Made by a program: the position numbers and the translations under genes. A stretch of DNA of 64,000 nt. Source: Amoebidium appalachense. Taxonomy: Eukaryota; Ichthyosporea. The stretch's first letter is position 1, and every line of letters begins with the position of its first letter. This document shows positions 1 to 35,233 of the stretch, piece by piece. The stretch covers positions 11,718,001 through 11,782,000 of the forward strand of contig CAVNZM010000004.1 in the NCBI GenBank assembly GCA_963693365.1. Reading direction: 5' to 3'. The notes below the pieces were generated by a model. It was not told the DNA's origin. It did not search any database and saw only the letters and a list, made by a program, of their open reading frames with translations.

Positions 1-451
1 GGTGTTGAGTCGTTGACCGTGCACTGCAGAGTGGCCCAGTTTCAACAACGCGTTTTCAGTGTCCAAGTTCAGCATAAACGAGCTTCCTTTGCACGAACAT
101 TTTGATGGCCTTCCCACGATTGTATGTAGGAACTGAAACTATTGTTCACCAAACCAAATGTCAAATTTCGTGAGGGTATGAACTTGATCTCTTGTTGATG
201 TGAAAAGCTGTGTTGACCTCGGAAATTACACACCGCATCTCAGCATGTATGGTGGGTGAACAAACCAACGGCCCGTTGATTTTTACCTCGAGCTCATTAT
301 CTGAGGTACTACAGCGGAAGCCTTGCTGATCCCCGGGTCAGGAGAAAACCACTCAGTCTGCCTGCCGACCTCCTGCTTTACGTGTTCACTCACTGCAACA
401 CATGAAAGCCAACTACTGGTCGACGCCGTTCATTACCTTTATAACTGCATC
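1..451. other. Sequence upstream of the DUF885 gene
   Basis: No convincing exon was seen. An in-frame upstream ATG-like start at 323 runs into the signal-peptide exon, but the preceding residues look like translated 5' leader. The motif TTTATAACT lies about 15 bases before the ATG, too close for a normal TATA box unless the leader is extremely short. Confidence 0.4.
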
Positions 452-9611
<9,160 letters not shown>

Positions 9612-9851
9612 TGGTGTAATGATAAGGGTGGATGTTTTCTGGCGGTATATGTTTTCCGTTTTCTCTGTTTTTTATAACTTTCTTTAACGAGCACTATTTT
9701 GTTAATGCGCATTCCATGTGTAGCTGTACTTACACTGGCGTTAGCACGTGGCAGTACCCGCGCACACACATGTGCAAGCACACGCATACAAAAGCACATC
9801 AAACATACACCTATGCACACATACACCCTCTCTCGATCTCTCTCTTGCGCA

Positions 9852-9970
<119 letters not shown>

Positions 9971-10729
9971 ACACACACACACACAGACTTTGGTACATAC
10001 AAGCAAACAAACACACTCCCTCGACGCATACACACCATGGGTGGCACACATGCGCTCACAAAATTCTGGGTTGTTTTTCTTCCATTTTATCCATTCTCAT
10101 GGGGACAACTTACAAAAGCCCAAGTTAAACTCCTTTGAGAGGGAGTTTCTTGCGTGTTGCTGCCAGCTGTGTCCTGATAAAAAGACAATGCACGAAAGAA
10201 GTGAACTAGGGCTTGTTTGTATTTTACACCTTTGTTTTAGATTGTTTGAGGTTCCTTAGAGGGAAACCCATTCAAGCACACGTACTATGATGTCACGCAG
10301 GTTCGTGCATTCAAGGCAAAGCTCGTCAGTTTTTTAGCACTCGTGTACATAGTAAGTGGTAGCTAAAGATTTACTTGATTAGCCAAGCACTTCAACTTTA
10401 TTTATAAAGAAGTTAATGGCTGGGTGTCTAGTGTGCTAGCAATGACTATGGTGATATATTACCTAGTTTACTTGAAAAATGGGTTGCATATGCGCCCAAT
10501 GTATTGGCTTTTAGTATTAGATTGGTGGTTGATTACCACCTATAGCAATAAAGATGGGATTCATATGATTCATGTGGCTGGACCTGTGACCAAATGTAGA
10601 ATGCAAGGGAACACCCACTCGTATTTTTTTTTTTTTCCGTGAGTCAACCTAGTGGTTCATACGTGAGTGTGTGTGTTGCGCGCGTGCGTGTGTGTGCGCG
10701 CGTGTGTGTCTGGGGCGGACGGGGGGGGA

Positions 10730-10764
<35 letters not shown>

Positions 10765-10853
10765 AGATCTTAGTCGAGGGACTGTCTGGCTGGTTGTCAA
10801 CCTTTAGGATCCACCTGTGCACCTGGATGGGGAAAGGGGTGAGGGAGAGACCC

Positions 10854-10885
<32 letters not shown>

Positions 10886-10929
10886 GGGGGGGGGGGGGGA
10901 CATCGGCAGAGCCAACTTGGTTTGGGCCA

Positions 10930-11145
10930 GCAGTTCGGGCCGAATTATTCTGCGAAAAGTAGGATTGTTCTGCCAAAAGCAGGGGTATTCTGCAAAAAGC
11001 AGCACTATATTTGCTGCTAGAAGCAGGAATATTCTGCTTGGTGCAATTTTTTTCTGCTGCCGTGAGCAGAATAACTATGCCTTTTGTGGAATAATATTGC
11101 TAAAAGTAAAGCGATTCTGCAAAAGCAAAACAATTCTGATCAGAG
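10930..11145. repeat. Degenerate 20-21-bp tandem repeat with near-palindromic unit
   Basis: About ten diverged units resembling ATTATTCTGCNAAAAGCAG follow each other. In the better units GCAGAAT and ATTCTGC arms face each other around one base. The same motif recurs at about 37531-37600, 26 kb away. Confidence 0.6.
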
Positions 11146-11624
11146 AGAACCAATTTGCCTGTGTTTTCGCAGACTGAGTTATTGTGCTTTTGGAGATTCT
11201 AAACAACTGTTACAAGCCAATCTCTCCCTCCTTCAGATAGATACCCACAGTAACCCGTCATCGATCGATATCATGGGTGCAGGAAGCAAGATATGCACAT
11301 ATACGTCATATATATCTAGCCTATCCCCCTACCTCTAATGTGATTGTGAAGTGGGAAAAGATAGCATATCTATCTTCCTTTCTCCCCAGTGGCAGGCAGC
11401 TGTGTGTTTTGTGACAGGCAGCACCGGGGAGATTTGCAATATGTACAACCCCTCCCAGCAAGAGGTTCTCATCATACGGTACATATCTGACGATCTTCAG
11501 TGGCAGGCAGGCAGCCCGAGTGGGATACGTATACTTTGGCCTGGAATGCCAAAACTTCTGATTGGGCTATGTATGCTCACTCTTCCACGGAGTGTGACCT
11601 GCAACGTTTTAATTACCCATGGTC

Positions 11625-11664
<40 letters not shown>

Positions 11665-11796
11665 GTCCCCCCCCCCGCCCCCCCTCCCCCCCCCCCCTCC
11701 TAGGCCTAGGCCCGGGGTTCCCCGGGAGAGAAACAAAGAGAGAGAGAGAGAGAGATATCGAGGGGGGGGGGGGGGGTCAACGAGGGGGAGGTTGGG

Positions 11797-12011
<215 letters not shown>

Positions 12012-13074
12012 TTTTAAAGAGCATGCAGCACGTGCATGATCATATTGACCAATATGCATGTGTAAGATTGCAAAACTTCGGATCGAGCATCCCTGCTAAG
12101 ATTAGTCGTGTGCACACTAAAACGTCGACTTATGTAGTGCATGCATGCATGCATGGTGGCCATTGAATCCTCAGCTCGGAAGCTTCGAATCACTATCTAT
12201 GATGATCATGCTGATGATAGCGGTCATTTTGACGACTTGCACATGTGCAATATTGTACATGTAGAACGCAAATATTGATACGGCCAAAAAAGCAGCGCGG
12301 CGTGCACATGGCCCTGGAACAAGTTCTGCTAACCACGTGCACGGGCCCGCGGAGCCTGGTCTTGGCAGGGCCAGCGCCGGCGCAGCGGTGGGCACTGGGA
12401 TTTCACTGTGTGGCCCCACGGTCTTGCCTCACTGAGTCATCCAGACCGCAGGCCTATCATATGCCTGATACTTCATGTGCGGTCGACGTGTGACTTTCGC
12501 CGTCCCAACATTGACGACGTATGCATGTACACAGCAAGGCCTTGGTACACAGCCGGGCAGTGAGAAGACCAAGAAAACAAGAACAAGTACATGTGCAGCG
12601 TACGTTTCATGCCATGAACTGTAGAAGACAAACATCGAGACTCCTGGATTAGTTAATAGGCCTGGTGTTGAATGGCCTACCTTTAAAGAAAAATATTATC
12701 TTTCATCTTTTCCACAGTTTCTACAACACGAGTCTAAAACTTTGTGTTTCCTGATGACTATTTCTTGTGGTGGCTTATCGGCATCCATTCCTCAGCCATC
12801 CAGGCAACTTCAAGTTGTTGCAGTTGTGTAGTTGAGTGTGCATTTTTCGTCATCGAGTGTGGTTAGGATAATCCAATCAGATGTCACCTAAAAAATCTTG
12901 GGATGATTGAAAGTCATAGAACAGTAATGACCTAGATAGCGATAAACAAATATTAAAATATAACAGTCCATACAACCATAATTAAACTTGTTATACCCGC
13001 TAAAACGTGAGCACAAGGCATCATGATATCGCCGTCGCTGTTCAGATCGCTTCATACCTGTCTCACAGAGTAGG

Positions 13075-13080
13075 TATAAA
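13075..13080 (+). promoter_or_regulatory. TATA box of the pentapeptide-repeat gene
   Basis: TATAAA in the context GTAGGTATAAAGAGGG, about 130 bases before the ATG at 13207. This predicts a transcription start near 13105 and a leader of roughly 100 bases. No strong competing TATA element was seen nearby. Confidence 0.5.
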
Positions 13081-13206
13081 GAGGGACCGCTCATCATGAT
13101 CAGGACACAACAGGCAGGAAGCAAGGAAGCCTAATAATAGTCACTTCTCTCCACCTTACTTTTATACGCACACACGCACACACAGACACACACACAAAAC
13201 AAAACC

Positions 13207-14574
13207 ATGAAGTTCGAAACTTGGTCTCGCGCCCTGGTGCTGGCCGTCGCCGCCTGCTCATCGTCTATCGAAGCCCTCCCTACGCGTCGCTCGGGAGGTG
13301 ACGGGGTAGATTATGAATACCGTGGTGTGCACGCCCCGGGGAAAGAGGCCATTGCCCGACCCAGAAACCTCCACTTTAAGAGCGCTTTTAGGCAGCCACT
13401 TGCTTACAAAGCCGACGGAGAGGAGGTGAAGGGCTATGATGAGGAAGGCCCCGTTGCCGTGTCAGCAGGGAAACGTGGGCACGGGCACGGTGGCAACAAC
13501 CACGGATACGACCGGGAGGGTTATGATAGGGCGGGATACAACAGGGAGGGATACGATAGAGAGGGCTATGATCGAAACGGGTGTGACGATGAAGGGTACA
13601 ACGAGGAGGGGTATGAGTGCGGCCACAAGCCTCGTTTTCCAGCCACCAAGAGCGGAACTCCTCAGGGGAGGGCCCAGCCAGTGACCTCAGTGGGCTTGAA
13701 CGTGAGCAACGAGGACGAGGAAGAAGCATTGGACGAAGGACTTGGGGAGGACGATGAGACGGCGGAAGGCGACTCAACGAACGTATACCCTGCATACAAG
13801 CCCAAGCCCACAACTGGCGCCAGTGCAACACAGGGGGCTGCACCCGGACCTGTTAAGGAGACCCCGGTGGTTAGAACACCCACACCTGCACCAGCACAAA
13901 ACGCAGCACCGAGCGGACGTGCCGAGGATGAGGAGGAGGCTGACAGTGCTGATTCTGCAACCCCGAAACCCTCCGCAATCCCCCAGTCTGCACCAAGCAG
14001 CAGTGCTGCTTCTCCCACCACAAAACCAACCGCAAGCCCCGTAGCAGCTCCAAGCAACAGTGTACCGAAACCCTCCGCAACCCTCAAACCCGCGCCGGCA
14101 AACCCCGCCTCGAGCGGGAATGTTGCTGAGGAGGATGAGGAGGTGGATGATGGTGAGTTGGAGGACTCGGAGAAGCCTGCAACCCCCAAGCCCACAGCAA
14201 CCCCCAAACCTGAACCAAGCAATAGCGCAGTGGCGTCTCCGGTGAATACGGCAACACACACCACCCTCAAGCCCACAACACCTGCTAAGCCAAGCAGCGG
14301 CTCAGCGGGCAGCCACGATGGAGGCTATGATAGGGAGGGCTACGACAGAGAGGGTTATGATAGACACGGATACGACAGAGAGGGCTATGACAGGGCCGGT
14401 TATGATAGGGATGGGTATGATGAGGAGGGTTATGATAGGAGGGGCTATGATAGAAAGGGGTACGATGAAGAGGGCTATGATAGGGAGGGGTATGATGGGA
14501 ATGGCTGTGACGACGAGGGGTATGATAGGAGGGGTTATGAGTGTAGGGATACGAGGTACCACCAGCGGCACTGA
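13207..14574 (+). CDS. Secreted Gly-Tyr-Asp pentapeptide-repeat protein, intronless, 455 aa
   Basis: A single uninterrupted frame with a good start context (AAAACCATGA) and stop TGA at 14572-14574. Residues 1-23 look like a signal peptide (basic start, LVLAVAACSSS core, cleavage near EALP). Pentapeptides of the type GYDRE fill residues 100-138 (8 units) and 373-446 (15 units). Both blocks close with the same signature, one unit in which Tyr is replaced by Cys (GCDDE) and a final GYEC. Between the blocks lie Pro/Ala/Thr/Ser-rich stretches and three acidic boxes (about 170-190, 230-245, 305-320), so the middle is probably disordered and possibly O-glycosylated. Such GYDR repeats occur in predicted proteins of several protists and algae, but I know of no assigned function. 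A Tyr- and Asp-rich extracellular protein suggests a wall, matrix or metal-binding role; this is inference. A possible AATAAA poly(A) signal lies at 14902. Confidence 0.85.
   Translation: MKFETWSRALVLAVAACSSSIEALPTRRSGGDGVDYEYRGVHAPGKEAIARPRNLHFKSAFRQPLAYKADGEEVKGYDEEGPVAVSAGKRGHGHGGNNHGYDREGYDRAGYNREGYDREGYDRNGCDDEGYNEEGYECGHKPRFPATKSGTPQGRAQPVTSVGLNVSNEDEEEALDEGLGEDDETAEGDSTNVYPAYKPKPTTGASATQGAAPGPVKETPVVRTPTPAPAQNAAPSGRAEDEEEADSADSATPKPSAIPQSAPSSSAASPTTKPTASPVAAPSNSVPKPSATLKPAPANPASSGNVAEEDEEVDDGELEDSEKPATPKPTATPKPEPSNSAVASPVNTATHTTLKPTTPAKPSSGSAGSHDGGYDREGYDREGYDRHGYDREGYDRAGYDRDGYDEEGYDRRGYDRKGYDEEGYDREGYDGNGCDDEGYDRRGYECRDTRYHQRH
13504..13620 (+). repeat. First pentapeptide-repeat block (15-bp coding repeat)
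   Basis: Encodes residues 100-138: eight consecutive units of the form G-Y-[DN]-x-x, the sixth being GCDDE and the last GYEC. The 15-bp DNA period is visible as GGNTAYGAYAGRGAG variants. Confidence 0.85.
14323..14544 (+). repeat. Second pentapeptide-repeat block
   Basis: Encodes residues 373-446, fifteen units. The final three (GCDDE, GYDRR, GYEC) repeat the end of the first block, which points to duplication of a whole module rather than only unit-by-unit slippage. Confidence 0.85.
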
Positions 14575-15463
14575 TAGTGAGAAAATGGTGGGGTGAGAGA
14601 TAATATGATATCTTGATATCTGTTTTTCTGGAAAGTATGTTTGTTTGAGGTTGTTGCGTATTTCAAGGGGATAACATTTACATGTTCGGGCGTGGTTTTG
14701 AAGGCAACACTATCCGTAGTAAGATAGTTTTTGCATTCCTTTTTTTTTTTTTTCTTTTACTGTTCTTATTGTTTATGAGCTTCACCTCCGTCTTTAGTTG
14801 GGTATTATAAAATAGTATGGAAGTACTAGCGACTGTGTAGTTTGCTGGTTCAATATACCAGAACAAGTTCTGCCCTTGTGGGATTGCGCTATAGCTATTA
14901 AAATAAATGATTACAAAAGCTCGCTGCTATATAGTTGTATAGCCGCACGTCGTCTCTCATATGAAAACTCTGCAGGTAAACCCGGTATCTGTCGTATGCG
15001 CTGTCTTTTGGGGTTCATATGATAACACCCCCCCCCCCCCAAAAAAAAAAAAAATCCCTCTCTCTCTCTCCCCCCCCCCCCCCCCCCCCCCCCCGCCACC
15101 ACTTAACACGCACACCCACCCATCCACCCACCCCCTACGCTTTCGTCCGCATTCCCTTCCAGTATCCATGCGCTAACTGTATACACATGTAAATAGCCTC
15201 CCTTCCAGACCCCAATATTCCTACTTTTTTTTTTTTTTTTTTTTTCCGCCTTTTGGACGGTCTGACAACATGATCCTCAGAATCTCATTCGTGTACGCAA
15301 GCCATCAAAAGCCAGATCTCTCTGAAGTGGTGCTCATGATCAAGCTGCTCGCTCCTATCTCTCACTGCTCCCTACCGTATGATCATTTTTTTTTCGTTCC
15401 ATACAACGTCACTGAGACTCCTCCTTCTTGTCCTCCTTCCCCACCTCTACTCGGCCTCTCTGT

Positions 15464-15523
<60 letters not shown>

Positions 15524-16545
15524 AATCCACCCACCCCAACCCCCACCCCCACCCCCACCCCCTCCCCCCTTTTGGCCCCTGTTTACATAAACACACACAC
15601 ACAAAACCACACACGCAAACAGGTAGCTCCGTAGCTATCGCTCTAGGCAGCACGCCCCTACGCCTATCATCTAACTCAGCGCTGCTGTTAATTTGTACAC
15701 TTCAGTTAAATTGCTGCCGGGTTCCCCCTAGGCCTTAGCATTCGTGCTTGTGTCCACGCACCTGAGCTATCTGCCTCCCATGGTCCAAGAATATTCTCCC
15801 TCGTCTTTATGTAACATGTAGCTGCCAGCAGGTTTGGTGTGCGGCCTCGAGTTCAGATGTTTCCTAAGCTGATTCGGAATGCATCATGAATGCATCATGA
15901 AGGTGTACATGTGAAAAATGAGCGAAAATAAGGGCGGACTGTGATAAGCCTGTCTGCCCCTGGGGTGAGATCTTGCGCTACAGAGTGGTGGACCAATCAT
16001 TTTGCTAGGATCGATTTTTTGGCGCCAAAAATTGTGATATCAGCTGAGCCCCTCTAGATTCTAAACTGGAACTTCGTGAACTGTTAGTAGGACAGTGTAT
16101 GCCGTTAGAGAAAAGGTGTACCAAAAAGAGAAAACAGAGTACACGCATATGAGCACTTTGGTTTCTTTTATTACATGGTTACCACCGTGGCATCTAATCT
16201 GAGTTGGACCGTTGTGGGTAAAACTTGATTGAGGTAGTGGAGTGAGGAGTCACTGAGGACATGGTAAGTAGGGTCGTGCACCAAGCAAGATCCGTTCTGA
16301 TTCCCAGCTACTGAAGTTGGGAAGAACTGGCACATCAGCCAGCACTGGGAAGTGAGGGCGAGGCTGCACGTGTCTCCTTTTTATAATACAGTATGCTGAT
16401 TGTAATGTCAAGATGTTCAGCTCCCGTTTTTGTAAGCTAGCCTCCTCTCCTTCCTCCCCCCCCCCTCCCCCCCCCCCCCCCCCTCCCCCTCTCCTCCCCC
16501 CGCTGCCCCATCATTACACACGAGAGAAGAGTGCACACACACACA

Positions 16546-16576
<31 letters not shown>

Positions 16577-16882
16577 CACACACACACACACACACGCACG
16601 CACACGCACGCAGCCAGACACACACACACAAACACACAAACACACGTACAGACACACACATACACACACACACACACGCATACACACACTTGCGCGCATC
16701 CACACACACACGTGCGCGCACACACAAACGCACGCGCGCGCGCGCATACACACAAACAAACAAACACACATACACAAACACATACCCACGCACGCGCATA
16801 CACACATGTGCGCGCATCCACACACGCACACACACGCACACACACGCACACACACACGCACACGCGTGCGCGCGCGCGCGTG

Positions 16883-16944
<62 letters not shown>

Positions 16945-17596
16945 ACACGCACACACACACACACGCATGCACGCACGAAAAAAGAGCTTGCTTTTTCTTG
17001 GTGAGAGCCAAACTCAGATTTAGTAGTTCTCACAACTTTGTTTTACACAATCTCACTGCCCATGAATGTGACCAGATTGCATTCAACTGACGAAACAGGC
17101 AGACAAAGACAAAGACAATTGAGTTTTGATTAGTATCGGTCAAAATTTCTAAATCCCATGGATGCATTTTAGCTCTCAATACTCTACTGTATTTTAAACG
17201 TATTCCCTATTTAGTTTATTGGTTACTTTCACTACGGCCTACCACACCAAGCTTGCCTGCTGAAATTGTTGCCATATAAGTACGTAGGAGGGAGAAAGCG
17301 TTAATATCTCAATAAGACTCCAATAGGACACTATTGTAGCAACCGGACGTTTTTCTATCACTACATGTACTCAGCACCCGTTTTCTGATCACATCGTCAA
17401 TCACAATTTTGCTAACCTATGTCCCCGCCCTCGCCCATCTCTTCGCCTCTGTGCACACATAAACACACATGTGGGCACCAACAAACACACCTACATGTAG
17501 ATACACCCAGACATATGCACCCACCCATCCGCGCGCGCACACACAAACACACACACCCACGCACACACACACACACACGCACATGCACGCACACGC

Positions 17597-17648
<52 letters not shown>

Positions 17649-17678
17649 GCACGCACAAACCAACAAACAGTTCCACAG
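14575..17678. other. Intergenic or unresolved 5' region of the next gene
   Basis: Contains a C-run/A-run composite (15029-15056), a C-run of more than 50 bases (15466-15521), a T-run (15226-15246), and CA-rich tracts at 16540-16965 and 17545-17652. I found no exon with convincing coding content here, although the first exon(s) of the gene at 17679 onward should lie in it or be non-coding. Confidence 0.5.
16540..16968. repeat. Compound (CA)n with (CG) and (CAAA) variants
   Basis: CA-rich for over 400 bp with interspersed CGCG and AAAC units and a pure (AC)n core at about 16884-16938. Alternating purine-pyrimidine sequence of this kind can adopt Z-DNA. Confidence 0.9.
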
Positions 17679-27596
<9,918 letters not shown>

Positions 27597-28723
27597 TTGC
27601 GGAGATAGAATGTGATTTGGGCGACTGGGAATGTGCTATGATATTATGCACGTATATTTACGTACGAAGAGATAGCTATAGTTGTAAGTATGGTGAGCCT
27701 CTAACTCGTGAGGTTTGATGTAACAGCCGGTTTCTGAACAGAAACATACACAGGGGGCACAAACTGCCACACACTTGCACTTTGGAGTGCAGGGGCACAC
27801 ATGTCTGCGCATGCATTCGGGCATACCTATATACACATCACACACACACGCATACAATTGCAACACACAGGCACACACATATATTCACGCGCACACATCA
27901 TATATATGGCATGTATGGTTGCGGATACAACCCACGTGTACACACAGCAATTGTTTCTGAGCAGTTCTTATGTAGGTCAGTTGGTTTCATTTTTGCATAT
28001 TAATGACGCTGCACGTGTAGTACTACATGTACAGCGAGCAAGGCACTGCCATGCTAAGCTTTGAATAATAGTGTTTCTGTGAGAGCATTATACGATTACG
28101 ATTCTTACTGATGATTATCAGTTTGTCGAGTCTCAGAACTCTCCACATATATATAATACTGGCCCTTTTGGTGGTGGGTAGATAATGACATTAGGAACAA
28201 AATAAATCCTCAGCATAAAGGCGATTATCATAATCGGCTGTTGCTTTCTATCGCACATGTGTTTAGGCGGTCGGTGCACACGATAATACTAATCATTTAT
28301 AACAAGACGGAGCTTCTGGTTCAAGTGTCTGCAGGGAAAAGGGGGAGAATGAAGAAAAAATTGTTAGGGGGAGAAAAAAGGGGACGAAAAGGATAGCGGA
28401 CGATCCCTCTGGCCAATTAAGTAAGGGTTTATCAAACATAACAAAAGAAGTGTTGAAAAAGGGATCTCGAGACTTCTGATGCAATAAAATACCAAATACA
28501 TACTTTTTCAAGCAAAGAAGCATGCATGCTAGAATCAGTGTGCAACTATCCATTTAGATGAACAATCTGCATATTATTGAGGATGCACGTTGTCACCCGT
28601 AGCATGTCAAAGGCTTGCAGCTAAAATAGAAAATCTGTAGTGTGTGTGTGTGTGTGTGTGCTTATCCGGCGGTGAGTGGGTGAGTGTGCCTGCGTCTGTT
28701 CGTGTGTGTGTGTGTTCGTGTGT

Positions 28724-28763
<40 letters not shown>

Positions 28764-28859
28764 CTGTGTCCATGATCATTACAATACCTGTGTGTGCGTG
28801 CATGGTCACCGGGGAAAAAAGCTAGCAATTCCAAAGGACGAGTACGTCCAAAAACAACC
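27597..28859. other. Spacer between convergent genes
   Basis: No gene recognised. It lies between the stop of the + strand gene and the stop of the - strand TLDc gene, so it should hold both 3' UTRs. It contains CA-rich sequence (27830-27900) and a (GT)n tract with TTCG breaks (28638-28762). Confidence 0.6.
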
Positions 28860-32773
<3,914 letters not shown>

Positions 32774-34324
32774 GGTGGATGCTTGAGTTTATAGGTTTAG
32801 GAACGGGTAGACAAGCCTTCTAGTACACTAAGGTTGAAGGGGACCAGAGTGCTTATTATCTCGAACCGAAGCGGCTTGTGGTATAAGGAAAATTACAAAC
32901 ATAGGCCTCTTACCACACTGGCCTTTAAGTCTGCTCAAGTGCACAGAAACGCTATTCGAATGCCACAGTGCTTTCTGTGCACAACTGGGTGACCGGTTGA
33001 ACGCGTTTTCGTGGGGCGATCTTGCGCTGCGACGCCAGATGTGGTCGCAGCAACGAGCATCATCGCGTTTTCAACATAAATCTCTTTCTTTCGACCTCCT
33101 TAGTGCCCGTTGATAATTGAAAGCCGTAGACGTGCCTCAAACAAAGGCAGTGCAAACGGTGCTCATTATTTATGCAAAGTTGGAATCGAGACGATGGGTG
33201 ATGTGGTTCTAGATCTGCGGTGCGTGTGTGAGCGAGGGAGGACGTATGAGGCTTAAAGAGCTGAAACAAAAAGAATCTTTGCTATTTTGTGTATTTTTGG
33301 TGGCACCATGCAAAAAAGCCAACACATCCTCCACCTAGGGTAAGGACTTGCAGCTAAGCCGATGTTCTCAATTGCAAATCACGGGGAAGAGGGAGCGATT
33401 GCGAGATTGCGAGATTGCGAGATGGGTGAAGCAGGGATGAATGTGGTTCACACATGGGATGTGTAAGAAAGTTGATTGCGAGAAGGATTATTACATAGGC
33501 TGCTCATATGATTTTTGTGTCAGTCAGTTTGTTGGAAACACATGGCCAAAAAACATATATTAGTTAGGACTGTAAACATGCTGCAGGACGAAGGTCTTCC
33601 TCAGGGGCCAGGGTGGTGGGCGCGACGCGCGTGACCAGTCGGGGAGGCTGTGATTGGTTCAATTCACTTCATTCCCCTCTCCTAAGGCCCCAAGCCAATG
33701 CCTTTCTGACCCCTAAGTCTTATGAATTTCAGCAATTTGATGTCAACGAAATTCAGTTTAAACTTTGAACAGCTTTTTGCAGAAATTATGTAATGAAAGA
33801 TGCAACTATTTTTTTTTTTTGACATAAGCGCTTTTATCTTAACCATAGAACAGCAAATTATGTATCAATAAGTCAATACAAAATCTTCTTGAATTATTAA
33901 TCTTCACTACAGTTACAGTAATACAGATTTTCTACTGAGATTGTTCTTTCAGAAATCTATATGAGCATCGGCTCAGTCTTTTTTATTGGCTAACAAAATA
34001 TTGACCAATCATTACCGACTGCTTTTTCGAACCATACATCCGTCAGAGTGTTCCACATACGGTACTATGCACATGCCTTGAGCCCTCCTCCTCAAAAATA
34101 TTACTAACCTTGAATATATGCAATATATACTCTGGTTTGCTTTACCCATAACGCGCATTGGTCTTCACATTCACATTTACAAGTTTTTGCCAGTGAAGAA
34201 TTTTGGGACCGTCCATTTCATTGGTAGATAGCGCATCCATTTTTGGGGGGGCTGTGTGTACGTGACTGATTCCACATGCATTCACGTGGTGACTGGCACT
34301 GTACAGCACCGTCAGTGGCACGCT

Positions 34325-34357
34325 CACGGCCATCTAGGGTGTTTCTAGATGGCCGTG
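34325..34357. repeat. Perfect 13-bp inverted repeat (hairpin)
   Basis: CACGGCCATCTAG at 34325-34337 and CTAGATGGCCGTG at 34345-34357 are exact reverse complements separated by a 7-base loop (GGTGTTT). It lies in otherwise unique intergenic DNA; the function is unknown. Confidence 0.85.
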
Positions 34358-34948
34358 GGCAGGCTGCAGACGCCCAGCCACGATCCGATGTTGTCTGTTG
34401 ATATTAGACGTCGACACGTGTGCCATGGCGTCGAGCAGTAAAAAGCTTACTTACTAGCTAGTATTGGGTATGTGTTGTTGCACGTCAGGTCTATCAGGCA
34501 GACAGACCGGTCGACCCCTATCTATTCGCACCCGCACCAGGCTTGAAAGGAATCTGTGACAGAATCTGGGAACATTCGGAACCGAAAAGGTTGGGGGGTC
34601 CGGGCCGGCGGGGGAGGGAGAGGGAGGGGAGGGGAGGGGAGGGGGGGGGGGGGGGGGGGGGGGGGGGAGGGGGGGGGGGGGGAGAGTAATAGCCCCAGGC
34701 GGGGGGGATGGGGGGGGTGGGGGGAAGGGGGGAGGGGGGCACCACATTTGTACCATGATAGGTGGCCCCCCCCCCCCTCCCGGGGGGAGGGAGGGAGGGG
34801 GGAGGGGGGAGGGGGGAGGGGGGAGGGGGGAAGGAGTGGGGGGGCTGCTTTTTAAAAGGAACCACTGGGGCCCTTGCCGGTTAGGGGGGGGTAACCAAGT
34901 GCACATTTTGGCAAAGTGCAAGGTTCAAAATTTTAGGCAGCTTCACCT

Positions 34949-34958
34949 CCCCCCCCCC

Positions 34959-35023
<65 letters not shown>

Positions 35024-35032
35024 AAAAAAAAA
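34949..35032. repeat. C-run/A-run composite, about 84 bp
   Basis: About 62 C (one T break) followed by about 19 A, then GAAAGAAAGAAAG. It has the same order, C then A, as the other composite tracts in the window. Confidence 0.95.
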
Positions 35033-35233
35033 AGAAAGAAAGAAAGAAGGAGGAAGGAAGGGGGTAAAAGAGAGAAAACAAAAAGAAAGAGAACCGGGGG
35101 GTTTACGCTGTTTACTCGAGGCAAAGAGAGACCAGTCTCAGGTATGGGGGTTTTTGCTCGGACTATCCCCTCAGCGGTATATCATGGTCAAGTACAATAG
35201 ATGTCGGGTGAACTTCAAGATTATATATCAGGG

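Larger units (their letters stand above)
32774..35233. other. Intergenic region, no gene recognised
   Basis: Upstream of the TLDc gene. It includes GAGATTGC short repeats (33400-33422), a perfect 13-bp inverted repeat at 34325-34357, G-rich tracts (34600-34860) and a very long C-run/A-run composite (34949-35032). The open frames here are low-complexity Gly or Pro runs. Confidence 0.6.

Noticed and set aside
431-450. TATAA motifs about 15-25 bases before the ATGs of the DUF885 and TLDc genes as promoters
   Set aside because: They are too close to the start codons to leave a usable 5' leader, so they are not annotated as TATA boxes.
13662-14276. Antisense open frames of 150-200 codons over the pentapeptide-repeat gene
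   Set aside because: The sense strand has a signal peptide, a structured repeat pattern and a TATA box. The antisense frames are side effects of periodic, GC-rich codons.
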